Below are positions 1-12,405 of a DNA stretch of 64,000 bases, piece after piece. The number at the start of each line of letters is the position of its first letter. The first letter of the stretch is position 1. The notes below the pieces were generated by a model. The model had not been told where the DNA came from. It made no database searches and saw only the letters and a list, made by a program, of their open reading frames with translations. Origin of the DNA: Adenanthera pavonina (Eukaryota; Streptophyta; Magnoliopsida; Fabales; Fabaceae). The position numbers were made by a program, and so were the translations under genes. The DNA is taken from contig JAIVEN010000004.1 in assembly GCA_026686845.1 (NCBI GenBank), positions 9,828,827-9,892,826 on the forward strand. Reading direction: 5' to 3'.

Positions 1-839
1 CCCATGAACTAATCTTTTAGGTGGCGGTTCTGACACTAGTCCGGAGAAGACGCGAGAGTGGCTACGTACATGGGAATAGTCTATGTAGTATTTGTAATTG
101 GATAATATATCTTGTGCCCAATAGGATAGAAGGTTTTGTTATGAATGGATGTATGTATGGTTGTGTATGATGTGTGTATGTGTTATGTATGATGAAAAGT
201 GAAATTGGGCCTTGTTGGTGTGTTTTAGGGCCTGTAGCCCGATTTGTCAAGTAGGGGTTCCAAGGGATCAAATCTCAGAGGAGTGGTTCCTTTGAGGTAA
301 AACCTCTCTGAACAAGTTGGTTTGGGGTTCTGGACATGTATGAATGGTCTTTGAGCAACCAGTTGCCCTTAGTGGCAATTGGAGGTGGTTAGTAGTGAGT
401 TTTGACTAGTAAGTGGACAAAAGGGTATCAAGGATCTACAATCTCTATACGGAGTTAGATTAAGGTGAAGTTGGTATCTATGGATAGATTGAGATTATAT
501 TGACTTGTAGGAGTTGGAATCAAGTCAATTGGAGGTCAGAGCATAAAGTTATATGCGTCGGAAATCTGTCCCAGGTGTTGAGTTTTGCTGGTGTGGAAAC
601 CAGCATGAGGTGCTGCGATTCCAGAGTCCAGGCCGCAGCGCTAGCGAAGATAGAAGCGAGTGAAAGTTGGGGAGGCTGGAGCTATGGCGGTATTATAGCG
701 GTCGCGACCCTAGTCAGTTTTTGGTGTTTTTGGGGTTCATTTCCGTTATTATGAAGTTGTGAGAAGTTGTCTTGAAATGTTTGGTTGAATATTGAAGTTT
801 ATGGTCAAGTCTGGAGGTAACAGGAGGTAGGGTGTTACA
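1..839 (+). mobile_element. 3' end of a gypsy-type LTR at the window edge
   Basis: The stretch ends GTAGGGTGTTACA and contains CTATGGCGGTATTATAGCGGTCGC. Both are typical of the 3' part of long Tekay/Del-type plant LTRs. No PBS follows, so it is a 3' LTR or solo LTR end. The left boundary is outside the window. Confidence 0.45.
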
Positions 840-1124
840 TACTATCTATACCAATAAGGTGCACCTACCTTTTCGGTAGATTATCCCTTAAGAACTCTTT
901 AGTTAAGCGTGTTTGACCTGAAGCAATTCTGGAATGAGTGATCTCTTGGGAAGGAGTTGTGTGAATGAGGACAAAGTACACTGAAAATGCTTGTATTGAT
1001 TTGTGGGGATAGTCATCAATCGCAAAGAAGCAGCCAGACGTTACACAATAAATTATATTTAAAAAAGCATTTAGTTATAGTGTTAATATAAGATTAAATA
1101 AGGCATAACTCACATTGGGTCATA

Positions 1125-1394
1125 CTAACTCCATTCCTTAATATAAAGGATATTTGGGGATGTAATTTCAAAATATAATAGATAAATAAGGGTTGTCTAG
1201 TGCATTTAATTTTGTTTTTAAAAAAAGCCCCTAACTACAATTCATTCTCATTAATGATATATTAAAAGTTATTAACATTAAATCAGAGTATTTTTGAAGA
1301 TTGATTTAGATTTCTGACAAATTTAATGATTTCAACTATTTTTCTTAGTCTATGTAATTTAGCTATTCATCCTTTTATTAAAGAATGGAGGGAG
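1125..1394. mobile_element. Stowaway-like MITE
   Basis: The inverted end CTCCCTCCATTCTTTAATA pairs with the left-end CTAACTCCATTCCTTAATA. TA target duplication. 270 bp. Confidence 0.75.
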
Positions 1395-1768
1395 TATATA
1401 GATAATTTTCTGGACCTTCATTTGACAATGAATCATTTCCAAATTTTCAAACTTGCATAGATAATTATCATTATTTAAGTAGTCTGTTATTTCATTAATA
1501 ACTGTTAAGGTTCATGTTATTTCATTAATTTGTCTAGACAATATGCTATCATTTTATACTTTTTAATAAAAATAATACAAATTTAATTAACACAAATTAT
1601 TTTTATACAGAAATATAAATGGCTATTTCTCGGTATGCTAAACCCTAGGAAGCTACGTATTGAATAATTTCTTATTTCAGCCATCAGAATCTCGCCAACA
1701 AAAAGACGAAAGCATTCCTCTAAAGTTAGAGTTATCAACATCCATAACAAACCAACCACTCCCATATA

Positions 1769-1800
1769 ATACATATATATATATATGTGTGTGTGTGTAT
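1769..1800. repeat. AT/GT microsatellite
   Basis: A run of (AT)n passing into (GT)n. Other short AT microsatellites lie at 4411-4429, 5563-5582, 28086-28109, 34503-34525 and 35826-35846, a CT run at 32837-32854 and an ATA run at 48172-48196. Confidence 0.7.
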
Positions 1801-1999
1801 AATTTCTTGGCCATCATATATAAATATATGCTGAATAACAAAATATTTTTCATTATTGATGGAGATAGGCATGTTTAAGAAAGATGGATGGATAGGTGAG
1901 GAGGGTAAAGAGATTTTATCATGTTTCACTTACCTTAAAAGAAAGAAAGAAGAGTTTTTTTTTTTCTTTTTTCTTTTTGGTTTGTATGTGTCCTTGAGA

Positions 2000-3800
2000 T
2001 TTTATGAGAAAGTATTCTTTTCCTCGTGTAAGGAACAGAGCAAATCTCTCATTTAAATATAAGAAAGCTTGCTGCTGTTTTGATGGAACATAACATAATT
2101 TCATATCCCTAATTTCTAACTATACCAAATGTAATTTGGAATCGGATTTCTTTTCGCTTTTCTTTTCCTCTTCTAATTTTATATCAAACGGGAGGTGGGA
2201 GTAATCCATAGAGCTAGCTTGACTAGCTGTGTACAGAGATATATCTTTAATTTATTTCAAAAAAGTTAAAAAAAGGAACTCAAATCGAAGAAATTAAACA
2301 TTTATACTCTAGACTAGAGGATGGCGCAGTTCAGAGATATCAGATCTACGCACATGAAAAATATTCAAGGGAATTCGATCTACGCGCACACACACGTCTG
2401 TTTTTTCTTTTTAATTGTGTAAATGTCTGATTTTTTCTTTATAATTCATCTTTATCCCTTAATACTCTAGAAGTAAGTTTCAACTTTTTAAAATTATATC
2501 ATTTATGGCATTCCTACTAAGGATTTATATGAACTTAGGAAATATTGATACATAAAAAATAATGTATTTTTTTCACTTCTTAAATATGATATTTATTATT
2601 AAATTTTTATGTCTATTATATTTTGAAATGCACGTCACGCGATAGATTTCAATTTTTTTAATGATTCAAACATTTATAAAAATATTTAATAATAAGGTAA
2701 GTGCATCTAGAAATTAAGCTTATTTCTTAAGTTATATAAATAATTAATTTTTATTTTTATATGTATTGTATCGCATATATCATATTGCGTCATATTTATA
2801 CGGTAACATACTCATGTTCGTGCCTGTTGTAAGATATGAAGCTTAGAAGAACAAAATTTTTCATGCTTTGGACTCAAAACTCTGTTTGAGAATTAGGTGG
2901 CATAATAAATAAATAGCTCTCCTAAGATTTAGATTCGTTTATTAATATGCAAGTTGGACTTTATTTGATTTTAATTTTATTAATATCACCCAGAAGTGTT
3001 TATATATTCACAAAGGTTTGAGATGTAATATCACGTTACAGAAGATCTATATATTATATTTACGGAAATATAAATCTTTCGAGAATTCAATTTCCTAACA
3101 AGTCACAAGATCTAAATCATTAAATTCAGCTAGACGACGACAACACAACATGAAGTGAAATATAATACAAATTATATATAGATGCAACATGTGTAATAGG
3201 CCAAATAAATTAAAACTTTCTGAAGACTCAGCAAATTCTTTGTTAAATTTCTGCCAAGAAAAAAAACAACTTTGGAGTGTATATATACACCAGCATAAAA
3301 ATTTGACTAGATCAATCAGTTTAATAGGAAAACCGGGGAAGCCCAATCAATTAATGACTGTATGGTTGAGTTGGAAGGGATACTTGATCCTTTAGGTAAG
3401 GTCTTAACTTTGAGTTTTATTGATAGAAAAAAAAAATATATTGGAAAAAACTTCCTCAGAATTGTGGCCCAATCCAATTATAATTTGGATTTGCTCATAA
3501 TGCTAAATACCATATGATTTATCATAAAATTTGTGCAAATAAATATCTTTCCATTAATCACTCTAGCTATTTCATTAACAAAGTGTGACATCCTAGTGGT
3601 CATAAATTAAAGTTTATGTGAGTTATTTATCCATATAGATAGTGTGGTAAGTGATAACCTGTAGCTCCTATTCTTATATATATAAAAACAGTGTTTTATT
3701 TTAAATGTTATTTTTATTATCATTCAAAGCACAACAATAATTCGACCCAAGAAGGGCTGAAATAATAGTAAGAGGTATTAATGCCCTAGATAGATAGCTA
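2000..3800. other. AT-rich intergenic DNA
   Basis: Apart from the diverged duplication listed separately, I see no gene, RNA or bounded element here. Confidence 0.5.
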
Positions 3801-3804
3801 CATA

Positions 3805-4164
3805 GGCCCTATTTGATGCTGTTCTGGAAAACAGTTTTTTTGTTTTCAGAAACAGAAAACTCAGAAAACTTGTTTGATAAATTTGTTTTCTAAAAACTGT
3901 TTTGGAAAACAGAAAACTCAGAACACCTTTTAGGTGTTTTATAGCTTTTGTTCTGGAAAACACAAGGAAAGATGAGAAACACCCACCTCATTAATGGTAA
4001 AATTATAAATTTTGAATAACCCATCTATTACTCACTAGTTATGATTTTGAGAACAATTATTCAAACAGATTTTTTTGTTTTCTTATTTTCAAAACTTATT
4101 CTTGAAAACAGTTTTACAAAACTGTTTTTGAGAACAGAAAACAGGAAACACTATCAAACAGACT
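3805..4164. mobile_element. Tourist-like MITE, second copy of the 31477 family
   Basis: The ends GGCCCTATTTGATGCTG and GAGTCTGTTTGATAGTG (inverted) plus the interior ACTAGTTATGATTTTGA block match the 31477 element. The TSD is not clear. Confidence 0.75.
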
Positions 4165-4657
4165 CATATATTCCATAATTTTAGTTCCCAACAAAAAGAC
4201 GAAAGCAATCCTCTAAATTTTGAGTTATCACCCCCATACTTATCAACCACTCTGATGGGCAATATATGTTCGTTTATACACACACACATATATATGAATC
4301 TAATTATCCTATTATTCCATTGAAAGAAAAAAAAACAGATATATAATGACATAAGGCTAGAATTCAGATTTTGGTTAACAACAACTTAGACATCGATTTT
4401 AATTGATGCTATATATATATATATATACTAAACTGTAAATAAAAACGTGGTTTACTATTTATTTTATTTGGAAAATATTTTATATAATTAGTGGATAAAA
4501 TTAAATTCAGAGAATTTAAGGATTACTGTTGATATAGATCTATTATCAGTACCAGTTGTTTGAGTCATATATATTCATAAAATTGAACACTGTGATGAAA
4601 AATTACTAAATAGTAAGAAATTTTGTAAAAATATATTTAATTTAAATATATTATATA

Positions 4658-4924
4658 CTCAATTTGGTCTATATCATAGGATGTTTTGTATGATAAGTTT
4701 CTGGTCCAAAATATAGGATATTGGATATTTTTCTTCCTATTTTACCCATGTTTTTAATTCTTCCCTGCTTATAATTTATAACCATATAATGATAATAGAA
4801 TGTGTATTTAATAAGGGTAAAATGAGAAATGTTGATATTTTTTATATTAATTTTAAGTGAAAAATAATTTTCTTAATATGCGTATAATTGATATAAAATA
4901 TCTTATAATATAGACTGGAGGGAG
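4658..4924. mobile_element. Stowaway-like MITE
   Basis: The right end reads, inverted, CTCCCTCCAGTCTATATTA and the left CTCAATTTGGTCTATATCA. TA duplication. 267 bp. Confidence 0.75.
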
Positions 4925-6561
4925 TATTGAGTAAAAGTAACTGTAACAATAGGTACTCAAATGGAAGAAAACATTTATACTCTGAGTATGGAGGTGATAA
5001 CTCAAAATATTTCGAAATATTTTGAAATGTTTAAAAAATTTATAAAAAATTTAACAATACATATAGGAATTAATCATTCTGTATTATTTATTTTTATTTG
5101 TTATCATATATAATTGTGTCCCATATATCATATCTCTCAACCTGTTATTAAATAAATATTCTTTTACTCAGGTGGATTTGAATTCATGATCTCTATCCAC
5201 ATATACACCTTACGCTTACTACTAGAATGGCTAAATAAATTAGAAATAACTCAAAAAAAGAAAAACTCTCGCTTGAGATTTGGTTATTAAATTATGCAAG
5301 TTGAACATTATTTAAATTTAATTTTATTAATATTATGCAAAGTCTGTATAATAATTGATCAAATCATAATTAAGACATAGAAAAAATTAATTGAATTATG
5401 TTAATATATGGCCAGTCTATATTAAAATATTATAAATGACACGAATATGTTAAAAAAATTATACATTAATTTTTTGTTTACTTTTTTAGACAAAATACAC
5501 ATTATTTGACACACTTTCATTTATTAAAAGAAAAATAATGAAAATTTCCAATGATTCATGCATGCATATATATATATATATACGTTTGAGTTTTTTTTTT
5601 AAATAATGCTATCATATTTTATAAATTGATCTATGGATCCAATCCAACATACGCTTTTTCTGCTTGGAACTATATATCTTTTCATTGATTTCTGGGAAAA
5701 TTCGTCTTCTTCATAGTTTATAATTGCATGAGTTTTGACCATATCTTAATAACAATATTCTAGTTTTATAAATTTTTGCTTTTGGCGTTATTTGTGAATT
5801 AGTATACGATGATTATTTTTTTCATAACCTTATATTGAGACCAGTATCTTTGTTCCCTGCAGCATTGTGTGATTCAATTTGACTAATAATTTTTTCAAGA
5901 TAGCATGTGGTCATGATACCATCTGCTCTGAATCCTTTCAATAATTTGACTTGGGACATGCGTATTGACGATGCATTAAATAACCATATTCAATTTATAT
6001 TTTTCGGTTTGATAAATTACGAAGATTTTTTTTTAATTTTTCATTAAATTATATATTTTATTTTTTAATTTAATATAAATCTTCATTAAATTCTTAAAAT
6101 TATATTTGGGTTTTTTTAGATTGTAATTCATATTTGAGTTGTGTCACTGACCCAAATGGGGATAGGTCTCCCAGCGTGGTTTTCTTTATCCACAAGTATC
6201 AAATTCAAAACTTTGCTTATGGGCACTAAGTTCTTACCACTTGACCAAGCCATTATATTTTAGTTTTAAAACTTACAAATATCTCTATAATAAAAAGGAG
6301 TAAGTATTTCTTGAGTTTTATCGAATTTTTATAGCCTTTTTTATTTTCAAAATAATACATAAACAATCCCTATAAATAATAAAACTGTCATTTCACAAAA
6401 CTAAAAAAAAAAAAAGTTTCCGCAATCGACTCATTGGTTTCAGGCAAAATTTTGCGTGGAATCCAAAAAAAAAAAAAAAGAAATTTGAGGAACTAAAAAA
6501 TTTTCCCATGCTTTGCATAGGATGTTCTAGAAAATCGATCATATGGATCCCACATCACTAG
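4925..6561. other. AT-rich intergenic DNA
   Basis: Poly-A and poly-T runs (for example 6402-6416 and 6466-6478) and one AT microsatellite. No coding signal. Confidence 0.5.
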
Positions 6562-7330
6562 TGACACCCCTTATCCTTAAGATCTTAATTTTGGCTCATT
6601 GGTAAAGCTTATTAAGTAATTATCCTCATGAGAACATGGTTTAATTGGGCATGTTTTTCGGGAGTTAGAGAGGGATAAGTCAAATGATGTTGCCTCCCAT
6701 TCGAGGAATCCAACTAGAAAATGTTTTGGGGCAGATGCAGACTCGTTAATTAATAGAATGATTTTAGGCAATCATTCAAATGGATCAGCTGAAAACACAG
6801 ATCTCTGGGCATTTTGAGCTTTATCATTGGAATGGAAGGGGAAAATCGTTTGAATGAAACATGTAAAGTTGCACCTTTGGACTGGAAACATTAATTGCAT
6901 CATTCGAATGATGAAGGGAAATCATTTAAATGATGGGTCGTCTATAAATATGTACAGTGCCGACCAGTGACAGGAAGTTGGGGATTCTCCGAAAGCTTTT
7001 CGTGAGCTTTGCTAGGATTTCATTTTGGGAGCTTGATGAACAATTCTACACTGATTAAACTCAAGGTAATGTTCGTGAATCACTTTCCCTTCCTTCTTTT
7101 TCATGATTCTTGGGTTGATTTTAGGTTATGGTCAAAGAATGGAGTTAGGGTTTGTAGGTGTTCATACTCACCCAATATATGGCCACCAAAAATACCACCA
7201 TGAACCATGATTTTGAATTGAGTATATTTAGGATTGTTCATTGACTTGCATGACCGGGTATGCCCCGTCTTGCATGTTATGTTTGGATTGAGTTGAACTG
7301 GGTCAAAAATTAAAGGGAAAATTATATTTT
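6562..7330 (+). mobile_element. 5' part of a gypsy-like LTR
   Basis: Starts TGACACCCCTTATCC (typical TGTGACACCCC-type start). It carries CATTCGAATGATG repeats, a TATA box (TCTATAAATA, 6941-6950) and an AAGGTAAT donor-like site at about 7064. No matching 3' end or TSD was found, so the right limit is approximate. Confidence 0.45.
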
Positions 7331-7559
7331 GAAACTAAAATAATAAATTTATTATAAAATAAGACCTGGTACTACTTATTCTTCCAATATAGACATACAC
7401 GAGACAAGCTAACAATAGGTCGGGACAAATGTCGAACATGATGGTTACCCTACTCGTCCCATCCAAGCCTGTTATGTATTTTTTAGTTTTTATAGTGCTG
7501 CATACATTGTTCAAGGCTAAAAGAGTAAAGAAAAAATCTTGGTTGTCACAAGACATCCA

Positions 7560-8080
7560 CCTCAGACTTTGACCTTGGCACTCTCAATCTCTCATCACAA
7601 AATGCGAAGCAAAAAACCTAGTTTCATCTCTTCTCATCTCAACTAATAGAGATCCATGAGAATTCCCAAAGATCCTAACTATTCATGTGTTCCCTTGCAA
7701 AGAATAAGAGGTCCAAAGTCTAGAACAAGCACAAGAGCAAGAGTCAAACAGATAAAGGAGGCTTCATAAGGCTTAATCACATGCAATCTTAAGGTAGAAG
7801 TTATCCAAGATGCTAACATGGCACCTCTATGGCCACCAAACTTACCATTAAGTCTACCTTTAAGATTCTATTATATTGCTTAGTTTCCAAGTAACTGAGA
7901 CAGTACTTAGTGTCTAAATAATTGAGACATTACCTAGTACTCAAGTAATTGAAGACTATAAGCGAATGGCATAATAGATGCATGAATGGATATATTGGAA
8001 GGCCATGTGTTATGGAGACTTGGTTTTAGAAGGCATGTGGACAAGAGACTTGTTCAATAGATTATGTCACAATCCAATTT
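7560..8080 (+). mobile_element. Degenerate family A-like gypsy relics
   Basis: Around 7690-7790 the plus strand reads like the Arg/Lys-rich 'TRARVKQIKEA' segment found near the ends of plant gypsy polyproteins. Around 7995-8065, GGCCATGTGTTATGGAGACTT and neighbouring words repeat family A LTR text (about 8978-9046). No boundaries or TSD are visible. Confidence 0.4.
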
Positions 8081-8394
8081 CTCGAGCCATGATTGGTGCA
8101 TAGGCTAAGCCATTTCATGATACACACACACACTAACCACTACATGGTCTACCAAATGAAATAAAACAACTCTCTTAGCCTACCCACATTCCCATACTAG
8201 TTGCCACAATTGAGAGTTTGAACACATAATCACTAAGTATTGCCAAACACATCTTAAAGTATGTCAATCTCGTTATCTTCAATCATTTACTAGGTAGTCT
8301 AGAAAAATGCAAATGAGTGGGGTGAGTCTACCATGGACATAATAAGAACAGAAATAACAAAGTAAGTGGAAGGAAAGCAAGGCACATTTTAAGT

Positions 8395-8612
8395 TATATT
8401 TGGTAGAAAAAAAGTTAATGGGTTTCAAAAAAGGGAAAATGAGAGACAAAATCCATCTTAATATATTTGGTAGTTAATTATAGCTCTTCTATTGGAAATC
8501 TCAATTTTTTTTATAGTCAATAATAGTTCTTTCATTGGAAACCAAACATATTAAGATGGATTTTCTCTCTCCTTTCCCTTTTTTGAAACTAACTTTCTTT
8601 TTACCAAATATA
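8395..8612. repeat. Fold-back element (long inverted repeat)
   Basis: Arms of about 80 bp. TATATTTGGTAGAAAAAAAG at the left pairs with CTTTCTTTTTACCAAATATA at the right; both arms carry TTCAAAAAAGGGAAA and AAAATCCATCTTAATAT. Probably a MITE; no clear TSD. Confidence 0.7.
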
Positions 8613-8831
8613 GCATTAGAGTTTTTTGCAAATAGGTTTCAAGGGAAGCATTGATTACCAAACACAAAATGTCAATTAATCATCTCATAAAAAAATGTAA
8701 AATGTGAAACAAAATTAAAGATAAAACTAGTTCTTTTACAATAATGGATATCATATAACCAAATCATGTCATATTAATTTCATTGTGCCATCACACAACA
8801 TAAATACATATATCACATTGCAATGCCTTAC

Positions 8832-9958
8832 TGATAGAGATCCAAGAGGGATGCAAAGGATTTATAGTTACTCATGGAAAGAGCTAATTTATCTTGATGG
8901 ATTCATAGCGTCTCCAAGGCCTAATCCAAGGACAAGTATGGTGTTTCCAAGTCTCAATCCAAGTTAAAATGAATTGATCCACCAAAAGGTCATGTGCTTT
9001 GAAAACTTGGTTTTAGAGAGCTCATGGACAAAAGAGTTATTCAAGAGCTTACAAGAGAAATTTGGAACTTATGTCATCACAATAAATATCCAAGGACTTA
9101 ATATGCACATGAAAAAGTCAAATAGAGTCTTAATAGTTCATTTTCAAGCGGAAATGCAAGCTCTTTTAGCTCATGAAATTAATGTGATATGAATAGTATT
9201 TTGGACTCGTTAATTAGTTGTTTAATTATTTTTTATGTTATGTTTAGTTGGGTAGAACTTGAATTATTTAAACAAACCCATTTGTTGAGTTTTTATTAGG
9301 TTTCAGATTGTATTTTCATAGGTCCCAATTAGTGTTTTAAGTGTCTTAAATCCATTATGATTATTTAGCCCTCAAGTAGATTATAAATTAGGTATGTTTT
9401 TGAGTAAAAATTTTCACTTTCTCTATGGCTTTCATAAAGTGATGTTTTGCACTTAATTTCAATATTTATTTAGTGTCATATAGTGTTTTTTAAGATGTTT
9501 TACTTGATTAGCAAGTTGGAATCTTTTAGAGTGTCTTAGTTTCCAAATAAGTGAGATTCTTGCAATCTCACAAAATTTAATCTTAGAATTTAAGTAATTT
9601 TCTATTATTTGGAGTCTTATAGTTTTATGAATAATTAGTTACCTATTTTATGAGATCATCTAATTATTCTAGAAGGTTCTAGGGGTTATTATAAATAGAT
9701 GTATTTAGACTTACGTTTTTAAATAAGTTTAATAAGAATTATTTTTCTTTAATTCTTTTGTGTGAAGATTATCTAAATTTGTGTTCTCTTGAGAACTAGT
9801 GACCTATCATTTGGAGTGTCAACTGAGTGGGCATCATCGTTAGAAACTTAGGGATGAGTGACCTAGGACTCTAGCAGGTGATCAACAAACTTATTCTTGT
9901 TTATCATTTCCGCTATATTTTCTATTTTGTTTGGGCATCCATCAAGAGGGACATATCA
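8832..9958 (+). repeat. 5' LTR of the family A element (1127 bp)
   Basis: Starts TG, ends CA. It is about 380 bp longer than the 3' copy because the 3' LTR lacks an internal block. Confidence 0.88.
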
Positions 9959-9960
9959 GC

Positions 9961-9972
9961 TGGTACCAGAGC
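9961..9972 (+). promoter_or_regulatory. PBS-like site of the family A element
   Basis: TGGTACCAGAGC begins two bases after the 5' LTR and differs by one base from the initiator-Met PBS. Confidence 0.75.
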
Positions 9973-11284
9973 TTAGATTTGAGTAAGTTTATCTTTCATT
10001 TCCTTGTGTCTCCCTTTTTCCTTCTTCAAGTCATCTCCTTTTTCTATCTGCCACTTGTTCATGTCCTTTCTTTGTGTTCTTTCTGTGTTGTTTTCTCCTT
10101 GTGTCCAAATCTGTTTTGTGACTTCTTTCTTTGTGTGTTACGTAATTTCTCTCTTAATCTTTAAATTTTGTTTGTGTCTCATCCTCCCCACCATCTTCTT
10201 CTCCTTCATCTTATGGTCTCTATTTGTGTCCTACTGTTTCTTTGTGTTCTTGTGTGAGTGAACTATTCAGCAAGAAAAAAGTGAACAACGCATTGAAAAA
10301 AAGTGCTGAAGAAAAAAAGCAAAAAAAAAAAAAAAGAAGAAAAAAATTGTATTTGTTGCTTTCTTTGTGTTAGTTTCCTATTTTATAGCTTGCTTGGAAC
10401 TTAAGTTGGAGGCCACCTAGGCTCTTGGAGAATCTTTCCTATTGGTGAGATCTTTCCTTACAAGTCAAGCATAGTTTCATATTTTGTTCTTGCTCTTTAA
10501 TGCCACCTTCCTCTTTCTTTCTAGTTTCCTCATTTCTTCTACTATCCTATTTTGTTTCTACCTTCCTATTCTTATCGTTTCCTAATTTCTTCTATCAATT
10601 GGTTGTCTAACTTGTGTGTTCTTGCGTAGGGAAAGATCAAGTCATCTACTTGACCACCAAGTCATCAACTTGGTCCCCAAGTAACATCCCCTTTCCTTTC
10701 TTCTCCACTTTCCTATTTTGTTTTTTTCTCTTCCTCTCTTGTTTCTTCAATTTCGGCCTTTTCCCATCACTTTCCTATTTTGAATTGTTTCCTATTTTGG
10801 TGATTCCATTTGTTTCCTATTTTTTTCTTCTTTTGTTTCCTTTTTCCTTCCTTCTCTTCTTTGTTGTATCTTCATTGTTTCTTAGTGTCCAAGTTCTTTT
10901 CTTTCTTCTCTTTCTTGTGCAACATGTTGAGCTCTTTAATTTTTGGAAACTCACAATTTTAGCCTTGAACTTGGAACTTGTTTTCTAAGTTTCTAATTTG
11001 GTGTTTGCTCACTTTCCTAATTTCACTACTAGTGGTTTGGTTAATTGGTTTACTTGAAAACACTTGTGAATTTAGATTTGAGTGAAAAAAGGCAAGAGTG
11101 TTACATCAAGTTAAAAGCCAAATTTGAGTGAAACAAGAGTTGACTAACATCTCAAGTGCAAACATGTGAGTATGTGAATGTTATGAGGTCCTTTTTTTAC
11201 TAACTATAGCAGGTGAAGATCTAAGCAATGATTTATCCCTAAAGGATTGGCTTGAGTATTTATGCACAATAGTTTTATACTCGT
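9973..11284 (+). other. Pyrimidine-rich leader of the family A element
   Basis: About 1.3 kb, mostly T and C on the plus strand, with repeated TTCCTATTTT-like motifs (10374, 10542, 10710, 10770, 10787, 10811 among others). Open frames of 77-124 codons are hydrophobic low-complexity translations with no gene hallmarks. Gag would be expected here and is absent. Confidence 0.6.
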
Positions 11285-11690
11285 TGTTTTGTTGAAGGGG
11301 GTAATGATAAAGTTTACATTGTGATCATTGATGTTGACCTTCACAGAAACTTTATTAGCACTACATTAGTTGAGAAATTAGGGTTACCGTGCAATGAATA
11401 TCCTTGGCTATACAAGATGATGACATGGATAAATTACGAATATGGAAAGATTGCGGTAGACAAGCAAGTATTAGTGCCATTCTCCATTGGGAATTATTCT
11501 GATGAGGTATGGTGTGATGTGTTACCTATGGATAATCACTTGAAATTAGGCATGCCGTGGTAGCGTCAAAGGAGTGTTATTTATGGAAAGAGGAAAAATT
11601 ATTTCTTCTTTGAAAAGGAAGGTCAAATGTTCAAGCTAATCTCATTGACATCACAGTAGATTTATGAAGATGAACTCATGTTGTCGAAAA
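11285..11690 (+). pseudogene. Gypsy aspartic protease remnant (family A)
   Basis: The frame at about 11300-11563 reads VIIDVDLHRNFIS, LVEKLGLP, QVLVPFSIGNY, EVWCDVLPMD and LKLGMPW. This is the order seen in plant gypsy retropepsins, where the active site is normally DSGS; here it is Asp-Val-Asp, so catalysis is lost. A TAG follows MPW. The homology fades out by about 11690. Confidence 0.75.
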
Positions 11691-11790
11691 GACAAAATCA
11701 AAAGAATGAAATTCAAGATAAAGAATCATCCTTGATAGAACAAAAAAAAAGATTCAAGCTCCCATAGTTCAAAATTCATGTGAATCTTAT

Positions 11791-12300
11791 ATGGAGCAAA
11801 AATATCAATTGGAGGAGATAGCTTTTACAACATCTACATTGGATGTTGAAACAAGAGATTCTACATGTGAAGGGATTTCTAATTCCCAAACATCTTATGG
11901 TGATGACTTTTGTGATAAATCATTTGAGTTGGAATGTGTTGCTATTGAGGATTTAAAAGAGTTACATGTTGAGTGTACTAAACCTAAAATTGTTCTAGAT
12001 GTTAATGAGGTAATAGAAAACTTTGATGATACTGGTGTACTTATTTCTAGTTGTAATTATGTTGTTGCGGCCTTAAATATTCATTCTTATGCATGTGATG
12101 AAGTTCCTCATATTGATATTGTGTTTGGGCATCCTTGGTTATTTGATGGGTATGATGATAGTTTCCTTGTTATAGAAAAAGCCCATGAATGTTTGCATTG
12201 TATTCAATCTTATGAGGATCAAGAGAAAATCAAAAGTGAGTTTGAAAGGAAAAATAGAAGTATTAGTTGTAAAAATAAGAGAGAAAAAGAAAGAGTGTAG
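11791..12300 (+). CDS. Unrecognised 169-codon ORF inside the family A element
   Basis: An open frame in sense orientation between the protease remnant and the purine tract, in the place where RT would be in an autonomous relative. The protein is acidic through most of its length (AIEDLKELHVECTKP, VNEVIENFDDTG) with a short hydrophobic stretch (NYVVAALNIHSYA). The motif DIVFGHPWLFDGYDD faintly recalls the LLGRPWxFD end of gypsy proteases, so it may be a duplicated or rearranged protease-region relic. It ends in a Lys-rich tail. I see no RT, RNase H or integrase motif. It may also be captured host sequence. Confidence 0.4.
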   Translation: MEQKYQLEEIAFTTSTLDVETRDSTCEGISNSQTSYGDDFCDKSFELECVAIEDLKELHVECTKPKIVLDVNEVIENFDDTGVLISSCNYVVAALNIHSYACDEVPHIDIVFGHPWLFDGYDDSFLVIEKAHECLHCIQSYEDQEKIKSEFERKNRSISCKNKREKERV

Positions 12301-12405
12301 AAAAATAAAAAGAGAGAAAAGCAAATGAGTGAAAAGAAAAATGAGAAAAGAGTGAAAAAGAGAAAGAAAAAGAGAGAAAAGAGAAATAGAGAAAAAGTAC
12401 AAATG
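12233..12405 (+). repeat. Purine-rich tract (AG/AAAG) in the family A element
   Basis: About 170 bp almost free of pyrimidines on the plus strand, following and overlapping the end of the 169-codon ORF. Confidence 0.6.

Larger units (their letters stand above)
1690..5380. repeat. Old diverged tandem duplication
   Basis: Several words recur in the same order in two arms, about 1690-3040 and about 4187-5380. CAACAAAAAGACGAAAGCA occurs at 1696 and 4190. AACATTTATACTCT occurs near 2298 and 4971. CATATATCATAT occurs near 2773 and 5131. TATGCAAGTTG followed by TTTAATTTTATTAATAT occurs near 2946 and 5294. The later Tourist-like (3805) and Stowaway-like (4658) elements lie between or inside the arms. 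Confidence 0.5.

Noticed and set aside
500..754. 84-codon plus-strand ORF near the left edge
   Set aside because: It lies in LTR-like sequence and is unlike known proteins.
10004..10988. Hydrophobic ORFs of 77-124 codons
   Set aside because: They are translations of pyrimidine-rich low-complexity DNA in a retrotransposon leader (mostly Phe, Leu, Ser, Cys) with no domain or consistent start context.
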